From assembly GCA_963693365.1 (NCBI GenBank), contig CAVNZM010000009.1, positions 62,001 to 126,000 of the forward strand: DNA of 64,000 nucleotides. Reading direction: 5' to 3'. The DNA is from Amoebidium appalachense (Eukaryota > Ichthyosporea). Each line of letters starts with the position of its first letter. The stretch's first letter is position 1. Positions 1-29,161 of this stretch are shown here, one piece after another. The notes under the pieces are model-generated. The model ran no database searches, had not been told where the DNA came from, and saw only the letters and a program-made list of their open reading frames with translations. Both the position numbers and the translations under genes were made by a program.

Positions 1-17890
<17,890 letters not shown>

Positions 17891-18276
17891 TGCTAAATTG
17901 CTAAATATAGCATCATGATTATTAAAGCAAATTCTTCTTCACGTTGAGATAACTGTATTTATATTGTGCTACGGCAATTATTGGAACATGGAGTAGAATA
18001 TTCTCCTCCTATGTCGAGATCATGCTGATGTTGCTTTACAAGTGCTGCAGTGCTTTTATAAATGCCGACAGTGTCCTTGAATGTTTGTCTATTGTTTTGA
18101 TAATCATGTTACTAGTTGAGTGAACAAGCATGTTTTAAAGTTCCACAACAGACAGGGAGGAACCATGATCACACACACGGTGAGACCCACGGTGCTGGGT
18201 ACTGGTATGCCGTTGTGTGCTGTTGTTTCCACCAACATGATATACAATGTAGTATTTTAGTTTTATAGAATAATGT

Positions 18277-18282
18277 AATAAA
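18277..18282 (+). terminator. Poly(A) signal AATAAA
   Basis: AATAAA lies about 390 nt after the TAG at 17888 in an AT-richer stretch (17891-18300) free of long homopolymers, as expected for the 3' UTR of the multidomain gene. Confidence 0.5.
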
Positions 18283-18349
18283 AAGGATGTAGAGAATGTG
18301 TAGCCTGAAACGAGTACGAGATCCCTCTCTCTTTCCTCTCGGCCCAGCC

Positions 18350-18400
18350 CCCTTCCCCCCTCTTACTCACACACACACTCTCTCCCTCTCTCTAACCCTA

Positions 18401-18441
<41 letters not shown>

Positions 18442-18475
18442 ATCTCTCTATCCCTCTAATAGTAGATAGTATCCC

Positions 18476-18551
<76 letters not shown>

Positions 18552-19130
18552 AAAAGGCCGTCCGCGGAGAAAGCGCTATAGCTTGAAGTCTTAGCTATCA
18601 CCCACGGAGAAAACGCTATTGCAGAAAGCCTTAGCTATGAGGGAGGGGAGGAGGGGATGGGGGGGTGATCGCAAGGGTCAAAATTGAAAGAAATGTGGTG
18701 ATTCAACAGAAAGGAGATTCACTTCAGGAGAGAAGGTGAAGGGCTAAATATGGGTCATGTCCACTGTGCATAGACAAAGAACCAAAGTACTAGTGGTAAG
18801 CCCGCTTTTGTGCAGAAAGGTGCAGCTACAAATGAGACGTGTGTGTGTGTGTTGGTGGGGGGGGGGGGGGGGGGGGGGGGATACACGGTGTGGTTGTGTA
18901 TGTGTACGTGTGTGTGTGTGTTGGGGGGAGGGGGGGGGGGGGGGGGGGGGGGAGGGGGGAGGTATACACGGTGTGGTTGGGTGTGTGTAGGTGTACATGT
19001 GTGTGTGGGCGGGCGGGGGGGGGGGGGGGGAGGGGGGAGGGGGGCTTTCCATGGTGCTTGTACATGTTCATGCCTATTATTATTGCTTTTTCCCAGTGCA
19101 TGTGTACGTGTACAATATCATGCCCCACAA
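18350..19130. repeat. Simple-repeat spacer: TC, GT and G tracts
   Basis: Downstream of the multidomain gene: (TC)n with CCCTAACCCTAACCC-like bases near 18393, (TC)n-(GT)n at 18481-18548, then alternating GT and poly-G segments (18838-19045) in three similar ~75-nt units each containing ATACACGGTGTGGTTG or a variant. The polarity (G/GT on the + strand) is opposite to the gene on the left. No gene seen. Confidence 0.8.
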
Positions 19131-19639
19131 GTTTCAGAATCCATATTTAAAGGGGAAAAGAAAAAAGGAAAAAAAAGAAAAAACAAACAGAAAACAGTCA
19201 GAATTACTAGAAAGAAAGAAAAACACGAGTGGTTAACCCTAGTGTATGCGCACGTGTTCAACTAGTGGCTAATAAACAACACTCTGTTGATTGAAAATGG
19301 GTCCCCCAGGCCCCGTAAGGACTTGCAATTGGCGAACTAAGTCTTTTAAGTCCGCCTCATAACTGCTATATATGGTAACTGTTTGTTATCCGCTAGTAAC
19401 TGTATACTACTATATAGTTTGCCAGAGTGAAGACACGTGTGTTTTATCGTCATTATGTGCTGCATATGTATTTGAGAATGATGAAGGGGGGTTGATGGAC
19501 GGCTTCACGCTAGCCCCAACCTGCACACTACTGAGCTCTAGTGTGTCTACTTCCATCGGCAGTGATGCCAGCTAAGTGTTGTTGTTGATGGCACAAGAGT
19601 CCCCCTACTTTATATACCCTTAACCCTGGCTGCTACCCA

Positions 19640-19811
19640 CTACGTTGACAAATCTGTCTTGGCTAATACCGTACATCTACCCATTTTATCTATTAATTCC
19701 TGGATGTTGGACATCGGCCACTGTTTCTTCACGGTCACCTGATTTAATTTTTTTTGGTCTGATATAAATTGCCAATCACCATTGGATTTCTTTATCCGAA
19801 AAATTGGGTGA

Positions 19812-19812
<1 letters not shown>
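19640..19812 (-). mobile_element. Ty3/Gypsy-type reverse transcriptase fragment
   Basis: On the - strand about 57 codons read P-I-F-R-I-K-K-S-N-G-D-W-Q-F, then K-K-L-N-Q-V-T, and end V-L-A-K-T-D-L-S-T before a stop. This matches the fingers and first palm strand of LTR-retrotransposon reverse transcriptases (F-x-x-K-K-x-D-G-x-W-R...L-N...D-L). The catalytic Y-x-D-D region and everything after are absent, and the upstream side is cut at the CA array starting 19813. A TATATAAAG sequence (about 19605-19617, - strand) follows. A dead fragment, possibly joined artificially to the duplicated block. Confidence 0.75.
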
Positions 19813-19840
<28 letters not shown>

Positions 19841-19849
<9 letters not shown>

Positions 19850-21140
19850 CATCCGCGTCCGTGACATGAACATAAATAACACGAAACAGTTGGTCAACTG
19901 TTCAGGGGCGCATGGACGGGTGGAGTGTGACAACAGAGGGACAGGAACTGGTCATCCGAATGCCCAATGCTGTGAAAGCAATCATCCACCACGGCTGGTG
20001 GGCAGAGGTTATTTTGGAAATACAGCTGGTAAACTCTCCCTCCCCCCCTCCCCCCCCTCTTCCACCTCCCTTCCCAGAGAGTTCACAACATCTGTCCGCA
20101 TCATCGCTAATTTAGTTTTATGCACCCGTCTTTGTTGCCCTTAAAGCACGGCAGCGTCACCATATGACACAGCCTGCACGCTAGCCTAAGGTGAGGTGCA
20201 CGCATGAAACTGACTATGAAGGATGCTGAGAAGATTGAATTCAATGGCACGTGTAATTTGAAACGGCAAGCATCGATATATCGATGATCATTGGCGTAGT
20301 TGGGCACAACTGGCCTTTCTTTGTGCCATTCTGATTTTTTTGTTGTTGTTGTTAAGCTACTTCCCGACTCGTAGTATGATTGGGCACAACTGGCCTTTCT
20401 TTGTGCCATTCTGAATTTTTTTTGTTGTTGTTAAGCTACTTCCCGAATCGTAGAAAATTATACCAACTACTAATCATCTTTTCAGACCACACCAGCGTCC
20501 TATTGCGGCTGCTTGACAGGAATGTGCGGAGACAAGAATGGCTACGATGATGGTAGGTTTCCTGACGTGCACACCGCTTGTAGCCAAATTCACTTTATGT
20601 CGTCAGGAGAAGATCTTATAGACTTCCTTGTCACTTTTGGTCTGTCTTAGGAATCATAACTTGTAAACGGAGCAAGAAACTTACCCCTTAGGAATCATAA
20701 CTTGTAAACGGAGCTTGTAAAAGGAGCAAGAAACTCACCCCTTAGGAATCATAACTTGTAAACGGACATAAAGAGTAAACGAACTTATAGACTTCCTTGT
20801 CACTTTTGGTCACTTCTGGTCAGTCTTAGGAATCATAACTTTGAATCGGGTAAGTGCTCCGTTTACAAGTTTTTTATTTACTCACCCGTAGGATGTCACC
20901 ATGGTAACGTGCATAATTATCGCAGCCGTGTATCGATTTGCCACACCTGTAATCTGCTTGATTAAATGAGGATTACCCGATTCAATGTTTTTATTTACTC
21001 ACCCGTACATCACAAATGCAGCCCCTTTCAGCTGGCTGCAGACAGGCATCCGTGTCCCAGCACCAGAAGTCATTGTTGATTTCCCCAACGCTACGTTGCC
21101 CGCCGCCAACACACTTCTCACCCAGTGCCCGGATGTGCCT
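19841..21140 (+). pseudogene. Duplicated block, copy 2: orphan VWD exons ending at the N gap
   Basis: Contains copies of exon 19 (19906-20028), exon 20 (20486-20552) and the first 119 nt of exon 21 (21022-21140), with introns unchanged. It lies downstream of the gene's stop and poly(A) signal, starts inside a CA array and stops at the first N. It lacks the microexon and all preceding exons, so as drawn it cannot be a functional gene. Either a very recent segmental duplication or, more likely, an unresolved alternate contig placed twice. Confidence 0.85.
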
Positions 21141-21640
21141 NNNNNNNNNNNNNNNNNNNNNNNNNNNNNNNNNNNNNNNNNNNNNNNNNNNNNNNNNNNN
21201 NNNNNNNNNNNNNNNNNNNNNNNNNNNNNNNNNNNNNNNNNNNNNNNNNNNNNNNNNNNNNNNNNNNNNNNNNNNNNNNNNNNNNNNNNNNNNNNNNNNN
21301 NNNNNNNNNNNNNNNNNNNNNNNNNNNNNNNNNNNNNNNNNNNNNNNNNNNNNNNNNNNNNNNNNNNNNNNNNNNNNNNNNNNNNNNNNNNNNNNNNNNN
21401 NNNNNNNNNNNNNNNNNNNNNNNNNNNNNNNNNNNNNNNNNNNNNNNNNNNNNNNNNNNNNNNNNNNNNNNNNNNNNNNNNNNNNNNNNNNNNNNNNNNN
21501 NNNNNNNNNNNNNNNNNNNNNNNNNNNNNNNNNNNNNNNNNNNNNNNNNNNNNNNNNNNNNNNNNNNNNNNNNNNNNNNNNNNNNNNNNNNNNNNNNNNN
21601 NNNNNNNNNNNNNNNNNNNNNNNNNNNNNNNNNNNNNNNN
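21141..21640. other. Assembly gap (500 N)
   Basis: Exactly 500 N, a conventional fixed-size scaffold gap, so true length is unknown. The right flank (21641 on) does not continue exon 21. Confidence 0.98.
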
Positions 21641-21984
21641 GTGTGGCCCTCGTACTCCAAGGGCACATTCACCATCTCCCCTTATAATTTGTGGTGAATT
21701 TATCGTGCTAGAAGCTACTCTGTGGGTAGTTAGTGAAAAAACCCGATGCTTATAAGTAACGCATGCACAAATTGTCATCATAGCATTACACTACCATAGT
21801 AGTTGGTCGACAATAACGATATATTGGGAATGTGGACACCATATTGTAAACCAAAAAATAATAACACCATAATATACTACACATACCTAACAATGTATTG
21901 TGAATGAATAAAATACTTGCTTACGTGCTGGTAACATACGAGAAACAAGGATTCTCTCGCTCTTTTTTTCTTTCTTTTTTGTTT

Positions 21985-22100
<116 letters not shown>

Positions 22101-22434
22101 CGTTTTGCAGATATATCGACTAGAGTCCCTCGTCAGGGGACACATTCACAGTACTTTATTAAGATCGGCCTTCAAGGCCAAAAAAGCTCGATCTCGAGTA
22201 AGATTAGATAGCATTTTATGAGGCCGGCCAGGCCTTAAATACAAAAAGGAGAAAAAACAACACACAGCTAAACATAGATCTAATATTAGCTAAATCAATC
22301 GACACACTGGTACATTGCCTGGAGTAAACAGCGTCTATCCCACTGGTACATGTACTGTCATCATCCAACCAACACCCGTGTAGTACCTTTGTCAAGCGTT
22401 CCTACGATACTACATAAGAGAAGAGAGGGTTATA

Positions 22435-22732
22435 TGTGTACGTGTGTACGTGTGTACGTGTGTGTGTATGTGTGTATGTGTGAGGGAGGGAGGGAGGGAG
22501 GGTTGGGAGGGAGGGAGGGGGGGGGGAGGGAGGGGAGGGAGGGAGGGAGGGAGGGAGGGGGGAGGGAGGGGGGGAGGGAGGGAGGGAGGGAGGGAGAGAA
22601 AGAGAGAAAGAGAGAGAGTGTGCATGTCTGTATGTGTGTGTGTGTGTGTGTGTGTGTTTGCGTGTGTGTGTGAGTGCATATGTGAGTGTGCATGTGCATG
22701 TGCATGTGCATGTGCATGTGCATGTGTGTGTG

Positions 22733-22773
<41 letters not shown>

Positions 22774-23240
22774 GGGGAGGGAGGGAGGGAGGGAGGGAGG
22801 GAGGGAGGGAGGGAGGGAGGGAGGGACGGAGGGAGGGAGGGAGGGATGGTTGGGAGGGAGGGAGGGAGGGGGGAGGGAGGGAGGGAGGGAGGGAGAGAAA
22901 GAGAGAGAGACTGTGTGTGTGTGTGCATATCTGTATGTGTGTGTGTGTGTGCGTGTTTGCGTGTGTGTGTGTGTGCATGTGTGAGTGTACATGTGCATGT
23001 GTGTGTGTCTGTGTGTGCATATGTGCATGTGTGTGTGTGTGTGTGTGTATGCGTGTCTGTGTCTGATGTGTGGATGTCTGTGTATGTTGTGTGTGTGTGT
23101 ATGTCTGTGTGTGTGTATGTGCTCAGTTGAAAGGGAAGGGGGGGAGAGGGGGGATGCACCGTGTGTGTGCATGTGTGCACGTGTGTGTGTGTGTGCTCTG
23201 TGGAGAGGGAAGGGGAGGGGGGAAATGCACCGTGTGTGTG

Positions 23241-23294
<54 letters not shown>

Positions 23295-23437
23295 TTGTGT
23301 GTTTGTCTGTGTGTGCATGTCTGTGTGCGTCGTGTGTGGTGTGTGTGTGTATGTGCATGTCTGTGCATGTGTGCATGTGCTCGGTGGAGAGGGAAGGGCA
23401 AGGGGGGGATTCGTGTCCGTGCATGTGTGCATGTGTG

Positions 23438-23478
<41 letters not shown>

Positions 23479-23697
23479 ATGTATGTGTGTGTGTATGTGC
23501 TCAGTTGAGAGGGAAGGGGGGGGGGGGGGGGGATGCACCGTGTGTGTGCATGTGTGCACGTGTGTGTGTGTGTGTGCTCTGTGGAGAGGGAAGGGGAGGG
23601 GAGGAAATGCACCGTGTGTGTGCATATGTGTGTGTGTCTCTCTGTATCTGTGTGTGTGTGTGTTGTGTGTTTGTGTGTGTGAGCATGTCTGTGTACG

Positions 23698-23778
<81 letters not shown>

Positions 23779-23919
23779 GGTGTGTGTGTGTGTCCCGGTG
23801 TGCATGTGCGTGCGTGTGTGTGAGTGCATGTTTTTGGAGTGCATGTTTTTGCATTGTGTGCGAGCATGTGGATGCCTTGGTGAGAACAAGATTGGACGGT
23901 GTCGAATGCTGTGTGTGTT

Positions 23920-23957
<38 letters not shown>

Positions 23958-24010
23958 CTGTGTGCGTGTGTGTTTTTTTGGGGGGAGAGGGGTAGTAGGA
24001 GGACAAGAGG
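22435..24010. repeat. Compound GT / GGGA / GTGCAT repeat field
   Basis: Alternating GT arrays, (GGGA)n blocks (22485-22606, 22777-22900) and (GTGCAT)n, arranged as larger diverged repeats: a unit with GTTGAGAGGGAAGGGG...ATGCACCGTGTGTGTGCATG recurs at about 23125, 23200, 23380, 23500 and 23580. Very G-rich on the + strand with purine mirror symmetry. Long apparent reading frames across it (His-Thr or Cys-Val repeats) are translations of the repeat, not genes. Confidence 0.9.
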
Positions 24011-24132
24011 GGGGGGGGGGGGGGGGTGGTAAAGAGTACGAGAGAAAGGGGTAGAATTTCAGACATGTGGAGGCTTGAGCAAAAGCAGGTTAAGTCCATA
24101 ATGGGTGAAACCGGCGCTGGAACGAGAGGGAA

Positions 24133-24164
<32 letters not shown>

Positions 24165-24702
24165 GATGATGTGTGCATTCGAGGGTGGCAGCCAAAGAAG
24201 CAAAGCATCGCAAAGGACATTGGAATAGAGGGACACAGGACCAAAACAGGATCAATGGGAGAAGAGGGAAAAAAATTAATAGTTATCGGGGAGGGATAAG
24301 AAGAAATACTGCAAGTAATCGAGGCGAACAGGTATGGGGGGAACCGGGCAGGAAGAAGGGGGGGGGGGGGGGGGGGGGGGGGGAGTGAAGGACGAGAGGG
24401 TGGGTCACAAGACAGAGATTATTCAGTACAGACTAAGGCTTCAGTCGGGAAGGGGAGGGGGGGGGGGGGGGAGGGGGGGGGGAGGGGAGAGGAGGGGTGG
24501 GGGGGGGTCATAAAAGGACAAGGAAAGGAGGTGTTTTCAGCAACCAGTCGAGGCTTGAACAAGAGTAGGTGAAGTTTGTAACGGTTAGCAAAACTGGTGC
24601 TAGAACGAGAGAGGAAACACACAGTGAAACGTAAAAGAGGGTAGAGAGTTGAGAGGAAGAAGGGGAAGTTTGTGTGTGTGCGTGTATGCATGGGTGGGTG
24701 GG

Positions 24703-24795
<93 letters not shown>

Positions 24796-25070
24796 TGGTT
24801 ACACTGGCAGCGTCCGTGGTGATGGGTTTGGGGGGGAAGGGGGTGAGGGGAGTGAGGGATGTTTCGGAGAAAGAAAAGTATTGCAAGTAACAAGGGGGCA
24901 TAAAGACATAGGACTAAAACAAAATGGAGGGGGAGGAGGGGGGGATGCTGTAAACTTTGATGCGTCTCGGGGACGTGTGTAGGGACTGCGAGTTCTCTTA
25001 GATTTGCATTTCAGAATTTTTACTCTATTCCTCCAGGTTTTTTTTATATTTTTTTTAGGGTTGGGTTGGG

Positions 25071-25126
<56 letters not shown>

Positions 25127-25130
25127 CATT
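24011..25130. repeat. Poly-G and GT tracts with diverged spacer copies
   Basis: Poly-G runs at 24010, 24132-24163, 24358-24383, 24458-24482 and 25074-25125 (about 52 G), and (GT)n at 24704-24793. Spacers at 24062-24130 and 24535-24615 resemble each other (GAGGCTTGAGCAAAAGCAGG versus GAGGCTTGAACAAGAGTAGG), so this is a diverged duplication. No gene seen. Confidence 0.8.
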
Positions 25131-25369
25131 ACTTTCCTGTATTATCCTTTATGCTACTTCAAGTTTTATACCCTGCCGCTTACACAGGATGTAGGCTGGT
25201 GAAAGGTTTAATGGTAGGACGTTCGGTGACGTTTGTACCACGGACCACGGGAACATCTTCCCCCAGGAACAGTATTCAAAACAAAGAACTTTTATATTTT
25301 GAGGTGCTAAAAACGTGAGGACCACTTGTTATGGCCGTTGCCCTTCTCAATCTTGGTACGGAAATGCAC

Positions 25370-26520
25370 CCATATTATACTGCAAATGTATTGTATATGA
25401 CGTGTGTATATCGTACTGGTACTGGTAGTATATTGATAGTACCTCCTACGTAATGATTTGTTCGCATTCGAACATACTGGCAGTATATACTGAGACTATA
25501 ACCAATATATGGTGTCCTTAGCTGTGTCCGTATTGGTGACAGTATTATAGATGTATTCGTGACATTGCCAATACCACTTGTGCCTTAGATATTCGCAATA
25601 GGATAAAAGTTTTCTTGCTATATCATGTTTATGTCCTACTAATATGGATGTGATATGGGTAGGATATGATCTACATAATGTCAGTATATGTCCACCCTAA
25701 TACCACGGTATTAGCAATGTACTGCGCATACAAGGACTACACTCCGAACATGTTTGTTGAACATGTGTTGGCAATACATTCACAATATTGCAACTACATA
25801 GGTAAAGTGACCTGTTCTTTCATCCCCAATATTGTACCAATATATTGGCAATAAAATACACGCCCCATATTTTCGGTTGCTTTTACCTATTGATAATAGG
25901 TGCATAATAGTCTTGATATTGTGACGGATACATTGGCAATACATTTGAACCGTATTGAGATCCTATTATAATCATATCATAACCCTATAACCAATAGCGA
26001 CGTTATGTTTGTATCGGCCATATGGGACATATGTGTTGGGTATATTGCCAATAACCCAAAATGGTCAGGAATAATACATTCATAATATATTGGCAATAGT
26101 CTTGCCACGTTGGACAATACCATAATTTGACACAAAATTATCCTACATTTTATATATTCATAACTTATTGACAATACTCCGCAAGCAATAGTATAATACC
26201 GAATAAATACATTGACAATATCGAAATTGTATTGTTAATAGGCACACGTACACGCGTTTTGAGATATTGCCAGTACATTACTCATACGGTATATAGTTAT
26301 TGGTGGTAGACCCGGCATGGTATGACAATAATATCAAAATATGTTGCCGATATTACGTCAATATTACAGTTCTATTACACTTCTATAGCGTCTCTACCAC
26401 AGAAAATCTCTACTCGCAATACATTGGCAATGGATAATTGATATTACTTCAGTATTAATCTGGTATTTTTACGATATTGGCAATAGATAATAGCCTCACA
26501 ATATTGGCAATACCGCCGGG
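25370..26520. repeat. AT-rich field of TATTG(G/C)CAATA palindromes
   Basis: Within about 1.1 kb the motif ATTGGCAATA or its complement TATTGCCAAT, with single-base variants, occurs roughly a dozen times at irregular spacing (for example near 25584, 25771, 25845, 25932, 26046, 26089, 26170, 26212, 26423, 26475, 26505). The region lacks the C/G runs and CA arrays found elsewhere in the window, and I see no credible ORF. Confidence 0.75.
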
Positions 26521-27192
26521 AAGTTTGCTGATGGTCCATTGGGCCACCTCCTGAAATGGGGTTTTCGGAGTAAAAACCCCTAAATCCCCTATCCTAACAT
26601 GATTGCCGGCCCTGACACGTACCGTTTGGCACTGATAAGGCTCGATTACTACTTCAGCTACCGTTCTAGCACCAGACTGATAACCGTCGAGCCCATCATG
26701 GGTTTTAATTTTAACGCCGGACTGCAATTCTAAAACATTCGTACGTTCAAACAAAGCATTCACATGTCTACGGAAAAATGGGGCTCCCAACAAAACACTT
26801 TGAGCTAAATCCTTAACCACATAACAAGCAATATGCATAGCCTGGCCACCTATCTCACACGGCAACACACAAACACCTTCCACAGACATACTACTATTAT
26901 TAGCACTACCTAAGGCTGTGCTAGAAGCATCTAAAATAGGAATTTCCCCCCCGGCCTGATTAAAACGACGAATAAACGAAGCATGCACACAATTAACCTG
27001 AGCCCCTCCATCGAGCAAAGCAACAGCCTTCAACTTACCATCAGCTAACCATACGTCTATATAATGCCGGCTAAAACCAACTAAATCTTCCTCCAATTCA
27101 AGCAACACATCATCACTCACACCCAATCCCTGCCCCCGAAGACTCACACCCTCGATACCTACGTGCAACATACCTACCTGTGGTGCCTGCAC
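26455..27192 (-). CDS. Retropepsin-like aspartic protease ORF (degenerate 3' end)
   Basis: A 245-codon ORF. A strand-rich lead is followed by V-A-L-L-D-G-G-A-Q-V-N-C-V (active-site Asp near residue 61, with Gly where Thr/Ser is usual in D-T/S-G) and later S-V-L-L-G-A-P-F-F-R-R, the second hydrophobic-Gly signature of retropepsins. The last ~20 residues (repeated I-A-N-I-V) translate the TATTGGCAATA repeat and are not protein-family sequence, so the natural C terminus is lost. It sits 570 nt downstream of Gag with no open frame between. DGG instead of DTG/DSG may mean reduced activity. Confidence 0.7.
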   Translation of the reverse strand: MQAPQVGMLHVGIEGVSLRGQGLGVSDDVLLELEEDLVGFSRHYIDVWLADGKLKAVALLDGGAQVNCVHASFIRRFNQAGGEIPILDASSTALGSANNSSMSVEGVCVLPCEIGGQAMHIACYVVKDLAQSVLLGAPFFRRHVNALFERTNVLELQSGVKIKTHDGLDGYQSGARTVAEVVIEPYQCQTVRVRAGNHVRIGDLGVFTPKTPFQEVAQWTISKLPGGIANIVRLLSIANIVKIPD

Positions 27193-27757
27193 GGGTGGGG
27201 TGGGGTGTGTATGTGGTGTGGGTGGTGGTGGAGTGTGTGGGTGTGATGTGTGGGGGGGTGGTGTGTGTGTGTTTGGTGTATGTGTGGGTGTGTGTGTGGG
27301 TGTAGGTGTGTCTGCAACCGTCGTATGTTGTTGTGGTGGTGTGTTTCTACGTGTCTGTGCCTTCCCCCCCCTTCCCTCTTTACTCGTGTGTGTCCCCCCC
27401 CCCTCCCGGAAACAATGGCACAGAAACCCCCTCCGGTGTGGTTAGAACAAACACCGGGTTGGGACAAGAAACACTGAGACCATCCACTTGTGGCTGGGGA
27501 ACCTCCCCCAACCACAAAACATTCACACCATTCATACCTTTGGTAGAGTCACCCCACAAACATTCATGCCATACCACCTCGACGCTGTCTTGAGGACCCA
27601 CGACGATGCCCGGCTCCCACACGTATCGGGGCGGTGAGGGGGCAAAGGGAAGCTTAACCTGGGGTGGGGGAGGGTGAAGGTTCTCTGCAACCTGGGGGGG
27701 ACCGATACTGTCCCCCCCCCCTCCCTCAGTGACCCCAGCTTCCCCCTCCCCCGGAAC

Positions 27758-29092
27758 TCAATAGCTCTTGTAACTACGGCAATATGCAGCAGAGTGCCCT
27801 TGCCGGCCACAAAAGTAACATGCACCAAAGAAGGGGCCAGGGGGGACTTCAAAACCTTGGCGCAAAGCATAACCGGGAGCCCGGTCATGCTGGGGGGGCC
27901 CACCGTGTGCACCACGGCCCCCCCTTCCCCCCTGCCCCCCTCGGCCTCTCTCACCACCATTTCCACCCCTCCCTCTACCCTGCCCACCACCACGAGCAAG
28001 ATAAGGGGCAAACCTCTCGGTGAACTGCTGCTGTTGTCCTCCACGTCCACCTCGGCCACGACCGCCGTGTCCACCCCGGTCGCCGCCACGGCCACCCCGG
28101 AAGCCGAAGCCCCCTCGGCCAGAGAAGACGGCCTGGGAGAGCTCGGCAACCTGCTTGACCAACATGGTGAGTGCATCTGGCTGTTCACCCTCTTTTTTCT
28201 CTTTTTCCCCCTTCTGTCCACTCTCCTTCTTTTTCTTGTCTACTTCCATCACCTCCTTTTTATCCCTCTTATTGAACTTCACCTCGTGCATGGCAAGCAA
28301 GTGACGTTTAACATGCAACACCACCTCATCTACATCATCATGCTCCCCAAACATGCGTGCAGTGTCTGTGTTTACAGAGAGAGCCTTACGAGCAAACTCG
28401 AATTTTTCCCTATCACTCACGTCACCAGCTAACTCACAAAGGTCCTCAAAGACCCGATATTCCCTCTCAAAGAATGCACGAGCTTCTACGGGGGACATAT
28501 CTAAAGTGGGAAAGGTATACTTCCATTCTCTGAGCTGGGCCCGGAAGGTACGGCGCCGGTCGGCCGTCAGGTATCGGCCGACGAGCCGGGCCGTATACTC
28601 GAGCTCGTTTTCCGGCCGTGTGAAGGCCTCGAGCTCCCCGTCCACGCCGTCGGTGCTGTTCTCGTCCTCGTCGTCGGGGATGAACCGTGCAGCCAGACGT
28701 TTCTGGCCGAGTGTCCGGGACACCATCTCGTCCCTCCCCTCGTCGTACTGCTGCTCGTATATACGAGCCGTCACCTGGGGGGCCTGCTCGGCCCGGTACG
28801 GGTGCTCCTCCATCAGGGTGCATAAGTCGGCCATTGTTTTGTGGTCGATGCACTGTTTGATCATTAAGCACGAGGCCGCCACAGTGGGGGCCTTCTTTGT
28901 GTCTAACACTAGGGTGGGTGTGTTAGCTAGGAGTGTCCTAAGCCACCTAGGTATTTCCGAGTCGTGTTTGAGTGTAAAACTGAAAGCTGTGGTCTGTCTA
29001 ACGTCTAGTGTATGAACCTGTGGTACCTGTGTGTGCAGGGAGCTATCCTCCGCTGCCAATGCGTAGAACATATCTACGTTAAACTTAGCCAT
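27758..29092 (-). CDS. Retrotransposon Gag with CCHC zinc knuckle
   Basis: A 444-codon ORF with ATG at 29090-29092. The first ~250 residues are a mixed alpha-helical region with capsid-like helices (W-K-Y-T-F...F-F-E-R-E-Y-R-V-F). A Lys/Glu-rich linker (about 275-300) and a long Arg-Gly-Gly/Gln-rich stretch (about 325-410) follow. At the C terminus is a zinc knuckle C-Y-F-C-G-R-Q-G-H-S-A-A-Y-C (C-x2-C-x4-H-x4-C), which packages RNA in Gag proteins. The ORF is intact from start to stop. The overlapping reading frame at 27532-28221 is a shadow, though its tail may belong to a frameshifted Gag-Pol linker. Intronless, unlike the cellular genes here. Confidence 0.8.
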   Translation of the reverse strand: MAKFNVDMFYALAAEDSSLHTQVPQVHTLDVRQTTAFSFTLKHDSEIPRWLRTLLANTPTLVLDTKKAPTVAASCLMIKQCIDHKTMADLCTLMEEHPYRAEQAPQVTARIYEQQYDEGRDEMVSRTLGQKRLAARFIPDDEDENSTDGVDGELEAFTRPENELEYTARLVGRYLTADRRRTFRAQLREWKYTFPTLDMSPVEARAFFEREYRVFEDLCELAGDVSDREKFEFARKALSVNTDTARMFGEHDDVDEVVLHVKRHLLAMHEVKFNKRDKKEVMEVDKKKKESGQKGEKEKKEGEQPDALTMLVKQVAELSQAVFSGRGGFGFRGGRGGDRGGHGGRGRGGRGGQQQQFTERFAPYLARGGGQGRGRGGNGGERGRGGQGGRGGRGAHGGPPQHDRAPGYALRQGFEVPPGPFFGACYFCGRQGHSAAYCRSYKSY

Positions 29093-29124
29093 TGTGTGGT
29101 GTGTGCCCGAACTCGTGTGGTTGT

Positions 29125-29161
<37 letters not shown>

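Larger units (their letters stand above)
26455..29092 (-). mobile_element. Truncated gag-protease retroelement
   Basis: A - strand element with a Gag ORF (27758-29092) followed by a retropepsin-like ORF (26455-27192). No reverse transcriptase, RNase H or integrase follows: the protease frame runs into the TATTGGCAATA field at about 26520. No clear long terminal repeat was found on either side, although the 29.1-29.8 kb leader is non-coding and has a poly-T run at 29128-29161. Probably a degenerate, 3'-truncated LTR-retrotransposon. Confidence 0.75.

Noticed and set aside
21641-21697. Short open stretch right of the N gap (V-W-P-S-Y-S-K-G-T-F)
   Set aside because: Too short and truncated by the gap to assign; may be the end of an exon.
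22402-24255. A 617-codon - strand open frame of His-Thr repeats and similar Cys-Val, Pro, Gly or Ser-Leu frames throughout
   Set aside because: They are translations of (CA)n, (GT)n, poly-C/G and (CT)n arrays. They have no family motifs and occur in several frames at once.
27532-28221. - strand open frame overlapping Gag
   Set aside because: It lies in another frame of the Arg-Gly-rich Gag coding region and has low-complexity composition.
28353-29015. + strand open frame antisense to Gag
   Set aside because: Shadow of the Gag ORF. Ser/Arg-rich without motifs.
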